Shown: piece by piece, positions 52,798 to 64,000 of the stretch
Position numbering within the stretch: the stretch's first letter is position 1
How the letters are laid out: each line of letters starts with the position of its first letter
Notes under the pieces: model-generated
Seen by the model: the letters and a program-made list of their open reading frames with translations, nothing else
Database searches by the model: none
Told to the model about the DNA's origin: nothing
From: Lichenicoccus roseus
GTDB lineage: Bacteria > Pseudomonadota > Alphaproteobacteria > Acetobacterales > Acetobacteraceae
Length of the DNA: 64,000 bases
Direction: 5' to 3'
NCBI RefSeq assembly: GCF_005844085.1
Contig: NZ_VCDI01000003.1
Location: 124,001 to 188,000, forward strand
Position numbers and translations under genes: made by a program

Positions 52798-54309
52798 TCA
52801 GCCGGCGTTGCGGCTGGACGGCGCCGGCGAGACCAGCCGGATGTCGGTGGTGCGCCCATCCGGCCCCTGTGCCTGCCGGCGCGGCGTATAGGCGGACGCC
52901 TCCCGGTCCGGGCGGGGGACGATCTGGCCCTCCTGGCCGACGCGGGCGAGGGCGGAGACGAACGAACGACCCCAGGCGAGCGCGGAGGTATCCTTGATCG
53001 CTTCCCAGCAGGCATTCCAGCGATCCTGCCGCTCCGGCCGGCTCATGCGCAGCGCGATGTCGAGCGCATCGGCGATCTCGTCCGGATCGACCGGGTTGAC
53101 CAGGATCGCCGCGCCGAGCTGGCGGGCGGCACCGGCGAACTTGGAGAGCACCAGCACGCCCGGATTTTCCGGATCCTGGGCGGCGATGTATTCCTTGGCC
53201 ACCAGGTTCATGCCGTCGCGCAACGGCGTGACCAGGCAGATGCGGGCCTCGCGCATGTAGCCCGAGATCGCCTCGCGGGTGCCACCGCGGGCCATCAGCC
53301 GCAGCGGCGTCCAGTCCGGGTCGCTGTAGGTCGAGTTGATCGCGCCGGCCTCGCGCTCAAGGTCCTCGCGCAGGTCCTGGTAGGCGCCGACATCCTGCCG
53401 GCTCTCGGCGGCGATCTGCAGGAAGGTGGCCTGCCGATGCCATTGCGGTCGGGTTTCCAGCAGCCGCCGGAAGCCGGCCAGGCGATGCCGCAGCCCCTTG
53501 GTCGGGTCCATGCGATCGACGCCGAGGATCAGGCTCTGGCCATCCAGGCTGCGGTGCAGGCGCTGCGTCTCCGGCGAGGCGAACGCCTGCTCGGCCATCT
53601 GGGCGAACTCGGCGGGCTCGATCTCGACCGGGAACACGCCGACGCGGATCTGCCGGTTGCCGAGCTGCAGCCCGCCGCCGGCCATGCGCGCCGCACCGGC
53701 GATGCGCTGCGCCGAGGTGGCGAAGTTCTCGGCGTCGTTCGAGGTCTGGAAGCCGAGCAGATCGGCGGCGAGCAGGTCGCGTATGAACAGCGCGGCCTCG
53801 GGGATGCTGCCGAGCATGTCCGGCGACGGGAACGGCGTGTGCAGGAAGAAGCCGATCGGCGCGGTGACGTTGCGGGCCCGCATGGCGCTGGCCAGGGCGA
53901 GCAGGTGGTAGTCGTGGATCCAGATCGTATCGCCGGGCCGCAGCATCGGCACCAGCACGTCGGCGAAGCGCTCGTTGACGCCGCGATAGGCCTGCAGGCT
54001 GCGGCGGTCGAAATGCATCTGCTCGGGCAGCGAGTGCAGCAGGGGCCACAACGTCGCGTTGGAGAACCTGTTGTAGTAGAGATCGAGTTCCTCGGGCGTC
54101 AGGTCGATCGTCGCGTAGTCGACGTTCTCGTGGTGCACGAGGTAGGGCAGGGTCACGCCGGCCGCCTCGGCCTTGGTGTCGCCGCTCCAGCCGAACCAGA
54201 GGCCCCCCTGGCGCTCCATCAGGTCCTTCAGCGCGACGGCAAGGCCGCCGGCCTTGGCACCCCCGGTCGGGACAGACACACGGTTCGATATGACGACCAG
54301 TCTGCTCAT
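52798..54309 (-). CDS. otsA: Trehalose-6-phosphate synthase (GT20)
   Basis: 503 residues from the ATG at 54309. The GT20 residues are present: ISNRVSVPTGGAKAGGL at the start, the UDP/ADP-glucose-binding Arg266 and Lys271 in GVDRMDPTKG, and Asp133 in WIHDYHLLAL. It makes trehalose-6-phosphate from nucleotide-glucose and glucose-6-phosphate. No phosphatase gene (otsB) lies in the window. It closes the glgE-treS/mak-glgB-malQ-otsA cluster. Confidence 0.93.
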   Translation of the reverse strand: MSRLVVISNRVSVPTGGAKAGGLAVALKDLMERQGGLWFGWSGDTKAEAAGVTLPYLVHHENVDYATIDLTPEELDLYYNRFSNATLWPLLHSLPEQMHFDRRSLQAYRGVNERFADVLVPMLRPGDTIWIHDYHLLALASAMRARNVTAPIGFFLHTPFPSPDMLGSIPEAALFIRDLLAADLLGFQTSNDAENFATSAQRIAGAARMAGGGLQLGNRQIRVGVFPVEIEPAEFAQMAEQAFASPETQRLHRSLDGQSLILGVDRMDPTKGLRHRLAGFRRLLETRPQWHRQATFLQIAAESRQDVGAYQDLREDLEREAGAINSTYSDPDWTPLRLMARGGTREAISGYMREARICLVTPLRDGMNLVAKEYIAAQDPENPGVLVLSKFAGAARQLGAAILVNPVDPDEIADALDIALRMSRPERQDRWNACWEAIKDTSALAWGRSFVSALARVGQEGQIVPRPDREASAYTPRRQAQGPDGRTTDIRLVSPAPSSRNAG

Positions 54310-54429
54310 CCGGACCCCCCTTGGCCGCCCGGGGCGCATGCCGGGACTTCATCATCATGTAGTGTTCGACCGGTTCGAAAGCAGGCCGCTAAAGAGAATG
54401 TGCGCGTGTCGCGGATGATGTGACCGCTG

Positions 54430-56469
54430 TCAGGCCTGCGACCGCTTCCGTGACGCCGCGAGGGCCGCAAGTCTCGCCTCGACCGCCGGGACGTCCAGCA
54501 CGCTTTCGACCGGGCGGCCAAGGCGGCGCCGCCAGTTCGGATGCTCGTCGACCGTTCCCGGCAAGTTCGGCTGGTCCGGCAAGGCGAGCACATCCTCCAG
54601 CGGGATCATGACGATCTCGCAGGCCGAACCGCCCGCATGGGCAAGCGCCGCATCGACCACCGGGCCGGGCTCGTCGTCCGCCGGCTGCTCGCCATGCGCC
54701 GCCCCGCTTTCCCTCATCGCATGCCACAGCTCCGCCCGCTGCTTTTTCCGGTCGGCGCGCTCGTCGGCGAGCTTGGCCTCCTCGGTATCGAGCAACTCGC
54801 CGCGCACCTCGATATCCTGGCCGGCCCACCAGCCCGCCACCGGCGGCAGATCGTGGGTGCTGGTCATCGCGCTGGCCTTGCGGGTCCAGCCACGCGGCGC
54901 GGTGAAGCCGGCATCGTCGCGCTCGAACATCAGGATGCGCATGCCGTCGATGCCGCAGGCCTGCAGGCGGTCCTGGAAGCCTTCCGGAACGGTGCCGAGA
55001 TCCTCCGCCAGCACGATGGCGCGGTTGCGCTGGCTCTCCAGCGCGATGAGCCGGCGCAGGTCCTGCTCGGGAAACGCCAGGTAGCTGCCATGGTCGGCAG
55101 TCTTGCCTTCCGGGATCACCCACAGCCGGGCGATGCCCATGCCGTGGTCGATCCGCACGCCGCCCGCATGCCGCATGGCGCCGCGCAGCATCTCGATGAA
55201 GCCCTGGTAGCCGTTCTGCCGCAGGCCGCGCGCCGAGAACGCGGTGATGCCCCAGTTCTGGCCCTTGATCTGCAGCAGGTCGGGCGGCGCGCCGACGGTG
55301 AGGCCGCGCAGGGTCTCGCCCTGCCTGCTCCAGCAATGGCTGCCGCCGGAGTCCGTGCCGACGGCGAGGTCGGAGATCAGTCCGATCGTCATGCCGGCAT
55401 CGACCGCCGCCTGCTGCGCCGCGGCGAGCGCGCCGTCGGCACGGAACTGCAGCCAGGCATGGAAGCCGATCTCTGCCGCGTGGCTGTCGCGAAAGCCGGC
55501 AATCCCCGGCGCGTCCATCGAGGCATACTCGGCCGGCCAGTCGCGCCAGTGCCAGAGTGCGTGGTCCGCCCCCCAGACATGCGCGTGCAATGCCTCGAAC
55601 AAGGCATGCGCATCCACCGCCTCGCCGGCCTGCGCACGCCAGGCGGAGAACTTCGGATCCCGGTCGCCGCCGGCGTCGTATTCGCGACGCAGCCGCGCGA
55701 GGCGGTTGCGGCTCATCGCCGGCCAGTCGACCAGCTCCAGCTCCTCGAGACGCTTCGCCTCGATGGCGCCCTCGGGGCCGGTTTCGTCGGCGCCGACATG
55801 CAGCACGTTGAGCATGACCCGGCTCGACGGCGCATACGGACTGAAGCGATCGGGATCGGCGGAGAACTGGGCGTGTACCGGGCTGATCGCCAGTGCATCG
55901 GCGCCACGCGCGGCGGCCTGTCGGGCAAAGCCGGCAAGGGCAGGGTAGTCGCCGACGCCGCCATCGCCCGGCCGGCGCAGCGAGTAGAGCTGGACCGCGA
56001 TCCCCCAGGCCCTGGCATCCGGCCTGCCGATGGCGTCGCTGACCGAGAAGCATCGTTCGGGCGCGACCGCCAGGCAGATCCTGCGATCGCCCAGCACCAG
56101 CGTGTGATAGCCGGGCTGCGCCGGCGCACTCAGGCTGCTGCCGAGGATGAGGTCGGCCTCGAGGCGCCCCGAACGTTCGGAGCCATCCTCCAGCTCGATC
56201 CGGTAGTCGCCCGCATCCAGCGGCAGGCTGATCCGTTCACCGGCCGCCGCGGTGATCAACGGCGGCAACGTGCGCAACTCGCGCTCGATCTCCTCGATCC
56301 GGGCGGCGATGCCGTGGTCGTCATCGACGCCCAGGCCGATCGCAGCCAGGATGTCGCGGAGATCCTCCGCCGCCACCTGATGGGTCTTGCCGAAGATGTC
56401 CGACCACTGCGTCGCGACGCCGGCCCGGTCGCAGAGTCGCCTGAGGTCGGCATCGGCTTCGTCGTGCAT
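54430..56469 (-). CDS. malQ: 4-alpha-glucanotransferase (GH77)
   Basis: 679 residues from the ATG at 56469; an upstream in-frame ATG at 56538 would add 23 residues unlike the family. The GH77 catalytic residues are visible: the nucleophile Asp in GGVRIDHGMGIARLW, the acid Glu in VLAEDLGTVP and the third Asp in STHDLPPVAGWW. An N-terminal region of about 150 residues precedes the barrel. It transfers maltosyl and longer segments between glucans and so trims or lengthens chains made by GlgE and GlgB. Confidence 0.9.
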   Translation of the reverse strand: MHDEADADLRRLCDRAGVATQWSDIFGKTHQVAAEDLRDILAAIGLGVDDDHGIAARIEEIERELRTLPPLITAAAGERISLPLDAGDYRIELEDGSERSGRLEADLILGSSLSAPAQPGYHTLVLGDRRICLAVAPERCFSVSDAIGRPDARAWGIAVQLYSLRRPGDGGVGDYPALAGFARQAAARGADALAISPVHAQFSADPDRFSPYAPSSRVMLNVLHVGADETGPEGAIEAKRLEELELVDWPAMSRNRLARLRREYDAGGDRDPKFSAWRAQAGEAVDAHALFEALHAHVWGADHALWHWRDWPAEYASMDAPGIAGFRDSHAAEIGFHAWLQFRADGALAAAQQAAVDAGMTIGLISDLAVGTDSGGSHCWSRQGETLRGLTVGAPPDLLQIKGQNWGITAFSARGLRQNGYQGFIEMLRGAMRHAGGVRIDHGMGIARLWVIPEGKTADHGSYLAFPEQDLRRLIALESQRNRAIVLAEDLGTVPEGFQDRLQACGIDGMRILMFERDDAGFTAPRGWTRKASAMTSTHDLPPVAGWWAGQDIEVRGELLDTEEAKLADERADRKKQRAELWHAMRESGAAHGEQPADDEPGPVVDAALAHAGGSACEIVMIPLEDVLALPDQPNLPGTVDEHPNWRRRLGRPVESVLDVPAVEARLAALAASRKRSQA

Positions 56470-56604
56470 GCGCTGGAACTCGTCCCTGGAGGCCGTCTGT
56501 CCGGATCCGCACGCGGCGCGCGAAGGCAGACAGGCCATTTCATTTCGAGAGAGGCTGGTGGCGCCGCCGGCCCGGGGACCTGCGGAACCGGAAAGCAGGC
56601 GTTT

Positions 56605-58858
56605 TCAGGACGGCGTCAGGACAATGGTAGCCAGCGGCGGCAGTGTAAGCTTCACCCAGGCGGGCTGGCCATGAGACTCGCCTTCATGCGCCTCGACCCC
56701 TCCGTAATTGCCGACATTGGAGCCGCCATAGCGCGATGCATCGGTGTTCAGGACCTCCTTCCAGAAGCCCTTCTGCGAGACGCCGAGCTGGTAGTCGTGG
56801 CGCGGCACCGGGGTGAAGTTGCAGACCACAAGTACCGGAGGCTGGCCCGGATGACCGTAGCGCAGCCAGGCATAGACGCTCTGGTCCGCATCGTGCAGCA
56901 CCACCCAGCGGAAGCCGTCCGGATCGCAATCGCGGGCATGCAGCGCCGGGTTGTCGACATAGAGACGGTTCAGGTCGCCGATCAGTAGCTGCACGCCACG
57001 ATACATCGGGTTGTCGAGCTGCCACCAGGACAGGCCGGTATCGTGGTTCCACTCGGCTTCCTGGGCGATCTCGCTGCCCATGAACAGCAGCTTCTTGCCC
57101 GGATGCGTCCACATGAAGCCGTAATAGGCGCGCAGGTTGGCGAAGCGCTGCCACCAGTCGCCCGGCATCTTGCCGATCATCGAGCCTTTTCCGTACACCA
57201 CCTCGTCGTGCGAGATCGGCAGCACGAACTTCTCGGAAAAGGCATAGACCAGCCCGAAGGAGATCTCGCCGTGGTGCCAGCGGCGGTAGACCGGCTGCTC
57301 CTCGATGTAGTGCAGGGTGTCGTGCATCCACCCCATGTTCCACTTGTAGTCGAAACCCAGCCCACCCTCGTCGGCGGGGCGGCTGACGCCAGGAAACGAG
57401 GTGCTCTCCTCGGCGATCAGGATGGCGCCCGGCGCGTCCTCGTGCACCACCCGGCTGAGATCCTGCAGGAAGGCGATCGATTCGAGGTTCTCGCGGCCGC
57501 CATACTGGTTCGGCACCCATTCGCCATGCTTGCGCGAATAGTCGCGATACAGCATCGAGGCCACCGCATCGACGCGCAGCCCGTCGATATGGAAGTGCCG
57601 CAGCCAGAACAGGCCGCTGGCGATCATGAAGCCGCGGACCTCGTTGCGGCCGAGGTTGTAGATGTAGGTGTTCCAGTCCTGGTGATAGCCCTCGAACGGG
57701 TTGCCATGCTCGTAGAGCGGCGTGCCGTCGAAGCGCGCCAGGCCATGCGCGTCGGTCGGGAAATGCGCCGGCACCCAGTCCAGGATCACGCCGAGGTTGG
57801 CGGCGTGGCAGCGGTCGATGAAGCGCGCGAACTGCTCGGGCGAGCCCAGCCGCGCGGTGGGCGCGAACTGGCTCACCGTCTGGTAGCCCCACGAGCCCCC
57901 GAACGGATGTTCCATGATCGGCATCAGCTCGACATGGGTGAAGCCGAGCTCGGTCAGGTACGGGATCAGGCGGTCGCCGAGCGTGTCCCAGCTTGCGGGA
58001 GTGCCGTCATGAGGCAGCCACGACATCGCGTGCATCTCGTAGATCGACATCGGCGCATCCGGCGCCTGCCGCGCGGCGCGGGTCGCCATCCAGTCGTCGT
58101 CGTTCCAGACGAAGTGCGGATCGTCAACGCGGGACGCGGTCTGCGGCGGCACCTCGGTCGCCCAGGCCACCGGATCGGCGCGCCAGGGCAGCACGTCGCC
58201 ATGCGGGCCGACGATCTCGTACTTGTAGAGCGCGCCGGCGCCGACACGCGGGATGAACAATTCCCATACGCCGGCGGATTGCCGGAAGCGCATCGGATTG
58301 CGGCGGCCGTCCCAGTTGTTGAACGATCCCACCACCGACACGCGCTGCGCATTGGGCGCCCACACGGCGAAGCGGGTTCCGCGAACACCTTCGATCTCGA
58401 CCACGTGCGAGCCGAGTATGCTTCCGAGGTCGCGATGCCTGCCTTCCGAGATCAGGTAGATGTCGAGTTCGCCGAGCAGCATGCCGAAGCTGTACGGATC
58501 CTCCGTCTCGACTACAGTTTCTCCGCCGGCGCCGTCGGCAACCGTGGAGCGCAACAGGTAAGGTTGCGCCGAGCCGACCGGTCCCGACCACAGCCCGTCC
58601 GCATGGATGCGGGTGAGTTCGCCGAACACGGAACCGTTGACGCGATCGATCACCTGCACCCGGACCGCATCCGGCAGGAACGCGCGCACCACGATGCCGT
58701 CCGGCGTCGCGCGCGGACCGAGCAGCGAGAACGGGTCGCCGTGGCGGGCACGGACGAAGCTGTCGATCGCGCCAGGGTGCGGCAGGTGGGCGGACACCGC
58801 CTGCGCCGGGGCGAAAGCGGCCGGCGGGGCGTCGGTCGAGGCAGGTGTCGCGGTATGA

Positions 58859-58866
<8 letters not shown>
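56605..58866 (-). CDS. glgB: 1,4-alpha-glucan branching enzyme (GH13)
   Basis: 753 residues from the ATG at 58866, overlapping the treS-mak stop by 8 bases. N-terminal N1 and CBM48 modules (about 35-250) precede the GH13 barrel. The catalytic trio is Asp433 (DGLRVDAVA), Glu486 (ILIAEEST) and Asp554 (PISHDEVV). It introduces alpha-1,6 branches into glucan chains. Confidence 0.93.
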
Positions 58867-62227
<3,361 letters not shown>

Positions 62228-62303
62228 AGGCGATCGGGGCCCTCTTCGGGGTGCTGCAGATATTCAGGCGTCGGCCGGACCGTGCGGCCGCTTGGAGGTG
62301 GGC

Positions 62304-64000
62304 TCAACTGTCCGGCCGGGCGCGCCAGATCAGGTAGGGCTGCTGCGGGGTCAGCGTCACGGTGTGGTACTTGCCGGTCAGGCTGAAATGGTCGCCGCCG
62401 ATCAGGTCCTCGAGCTGCAGCGTAGCCTGGTCGGGAAGGCCCCATTTCCAGAATGGCAGTTCGATGCTCGCCTGCTGCGTCTGGTGCGCATCGAGGCTGA
62501 CGAAGCAGAGCACGCAGTCGCTGCGATCGGCGGTCGCCTTTTCGTAGAACAGCACGGCATCGTTGGCGGCCGGCAGGAAGGCGATGTCGAGATGCGTACG
62601 CAGCGCCGGGCTTTCCGCACGTATGCGGTTCAGCCGGGTGATCTCGGCCACGATGTTGCCCGGACGCTGCCAGTCCCAGGTGCGGATCTGGTACTTCTCG
62701 CTGTCGAGATATTCCTCGCGGCCCGGCAACGCAGCGCCCTCGCACAGTTCGAAGCCGTTGTAGACGCCCCACAGGCCGGACATGGTGGCGGCGAGGGCCG
62801 CCCGGATCAGGAACCCGGCACGGCCGGAGTTCTGCAGGAAGACCGGGTTGATGTCGGGCGTGTTGACGAAGAAATGCGGCCTGAAGAAGTCTCGCGGCGC
62901 CTGCTGCGAAAGCTGGGTGAGGTACTCGGTGATCTCGGCCTTGCTGTTGCGCCACGTGAAGTAGGTGTACGACTGCCCGAAGCCGACCTTGGCGAGCCGG
63001 TTCATCACCTTCGGTCGGGTGAACGCTTCCGCCAGGAACACCGCGTCCGGGTAGCGTGCACGCACCTCGGCGATCATCCACTGCCAGAACGGAAACGGCT
63101 TGGTGTGCGGGTTGTCGACCCGGAACAGCCGGATCCCCTGCTCGCACCAGAACAGCACCACGTTGGCCAGCGCGATCCAGAGATCCGGCACCGCGCCGCC
63201 GGCGTAGAAATCGACGTTCACGATGTCCTGGTATTTCTTCGGCGGGTTCTCGGCATAGCGGATGCTGCCGTCCGGCCGCCAGGCGAACCAGTCGCGATGC
63301 CCGCGCAGCCAGGGGTGGTCGGGCGCGCACTGGATGGCGAAGTCCAGCGCCAGCTCGAGCCCGCTCTCCTCGGCGGCGCGGCGCAGGTGCAGGAACTCGG
63401 CGAGCGTGCCGAGTGCCGGATGGATGGCATCGTGGCCACCCTCCTCGGAGCCCACCGCGTACGGGCTGCCGACATCCTCCGGCCCCGGCGTCAGGGTGTT
63501 GTTCGGGCCCTTGCGGTTGATGCGCCCGATCGGATGGATCGGCGGAAAATACAGCACGTCGAAGCCCATCTCGCGAATGCGCGGCAGATGGCGCTCGACA
63601 TCGCGGAAGGTGCCGTGCCGATGCGGGTCGTCCGCCATCGAACGCGGGAAAACCTCGTACCAGCTGGCGAATCCGGCGCCGGTGCGCTCCGCATCGACCG
63701 GCATCTCGTCCGAGGCGACCAGATGCGGACGGTCGTCGGCCACATCCATCAGCGCCGCGAGGTCCGGCGCCAGCAGCAGGTCGCGCTGCGCGGTCTCGCC
63801 GTCCTCCTTGCCTGCGGACTGCTCGCCCGCCGCCTCTATCTTCGCCAGCAGGCGGGCGAGTTCGGTCGCGGCAGCACTGCCGCGCTGCGACGCCGCCCGT
63901 ACCAGGGCCTGCCCCTCGACCAGCTCCAGCGAGATCGGCACGCCGGCGGCGGACTTCGCGCCGAGCTCGTGGCGATAGTTGGCGAACATGTCGCGCCACG
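62304..64000 (-). CDS. glgE: Alpha-1,4-glucan:maltose-1-phosphate maltosyltransferase, N-terminus beyond the window
   Basis: About 565 residues are visible; the frame runs off the right edge (WRD precedes the first internal Met), so about 100 N-terminal residues are missing against the usual 660-670. The family's catalytic residues are present: the nucleophile Asp in LFRVDNPHTKP, Glu in VFLAEAFTRP and Asp in FVNTPDINP. It polymerises maltose-1-phosphate into linear alpha-glucan. A 76-base gap separates it from treS-mak; the five genes form one probable operon. Confidence 0.93.
   Translation of the reverse strand, partial: WRDMFANYRHELGAKSAAGVPISLELVEGQALVRAASQRGSAAATELARLLAKIEAAGEQSAGKEDGETAQRDLLLAPDLAALMDVADDRPHLVASDEMPVDAERTGAGFASWYEVFPRSMADDPHRHGTFRDVERHLPRIREMGFDVLYFPPIHPIGRINRKGPNNTLTPGPEDVGSPYAVGSEEGGHDAIHPALGTLAEFLHLRRAAEESGLELALDFAIQCAPDHPWLRGHRDWFAWRPDGSIRYAENPPKKYQDIVNVDFYAGGAVPDLWIALANVVLFWCEQGIRLFRVDNPHTKPFPFWQWMIAEVRARYPDAVFLAEAFTRPKVMNRLAKVGFGQSYTYFTWRNSKAEITEYLTQLSQQAPRDFFRPHFFVNTPDINPVFLQNSGRAGFLIRAALAATMSGLWGVYNGFELCEGAALPGREEYLDSEKYQIRTWDWQRPGNIVAEITRLNRIRAESPALRTHLDIAFLPAANDAVLFYEKATADRSDCVLCFVSLDAHQTQQASIELPFWKWGLPDQATLQLEDLIGGDHFSLTGKYHTVTLTPQQPYLIWRARPDS

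Overview
The window is GC-rich, tightly packed bacterial chromosome. The gene set points to an alphaproteobacterium: a TrcR-type (DUF1013) cell-cycle regulator, YdcH-type (DUF465) small proteins beside purEK, and an NAD-type isocitrate dehydrogenase. Acetobacteraceae is my best guess, but it rests on gene content and base composition only. I found no rRNA, tRNA, CRISPR array or recognisable insertion sequence. Twelve gene pairs overlap by exactly 4 nt (ATGA, GTGA or TTGA).

Layout. 1-400: start of a Rieske oxygenase, cut by the window edge. 721-5783: a six-gene operon with a Tat-exported flavin amine oxidase, a c-type cytochrome, a RidA protein with its own signal peptide, a D-2-hydroxyacid dehydrogenase, a CX5R phosphatase and a DapA-family lyase/aldolase. 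5809-7112: an exported tandem-VOC protein and a Gly/His-rich lipoprotein. 7293-13869: a Cache-PAS-GGDEF-GAF cyclase, a TPR glycosyltransferase next to a Ser/Thr-rich protein, a DoxX-like protein, a DUF3253 protein and a degenerate EAL protein. 14000-20612: isocitrate dehydrogenase, then the coupled chain uvrD-prmA-GNAT-pepP. 20735-27214: a RadC homologue without its JAMM metal site, a PaoABC-type molybdenum aldehyde oxidoreductase, a HAD phosphatase and an intact RadC. 27297-32925: a tripartite heavy-metal RND efflux operon. 32907-38727: purEK, two divergent YdcH-type genes, trcR, hsp20 with a candidate RNA thermometer, rpmE, a Spy-like protein and pdxY. 38853-43933: mscL, a lipoprotein, a SnoaL-like protein, secDF and a Gfo/Idh/MocA oxidoreductase. 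44428-52713: acyl-CoA ligase, FdhF/YdeP-type oxidoreductase, SbmA/YddA-like ABC exporter, pterin dehydratase and an ABC-F ATPase. 52798-64000: the alpha-glucan/trehalose cluster otsA, malQ, glgB, treS-mak fusion and glgE, all on the minus strand.

How the genes work together. The last cluster encodes the GlgE route: trehalose to maltose (TreS), to maltose-1-phosphate (Mak), to linear glucan (GlgE), to branched glucan (GlgB), with MalQ remodelling. OtsA supplies trehalose-6-phosphate; no otsB lies in the window. In the first operon, a periplasmic flavoenzyme appears to pass electrons to a cytochrome c rather than to oxygen, while an exported RidA hydrolyses the imine product. This is the best candidate for an under-described system here. 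Other points of note are the Ser/Thr-rich protein/TPR-glycosyltransferase pair, the metal-site-less RadC, the dead EAL protein and the hsp20 leader.
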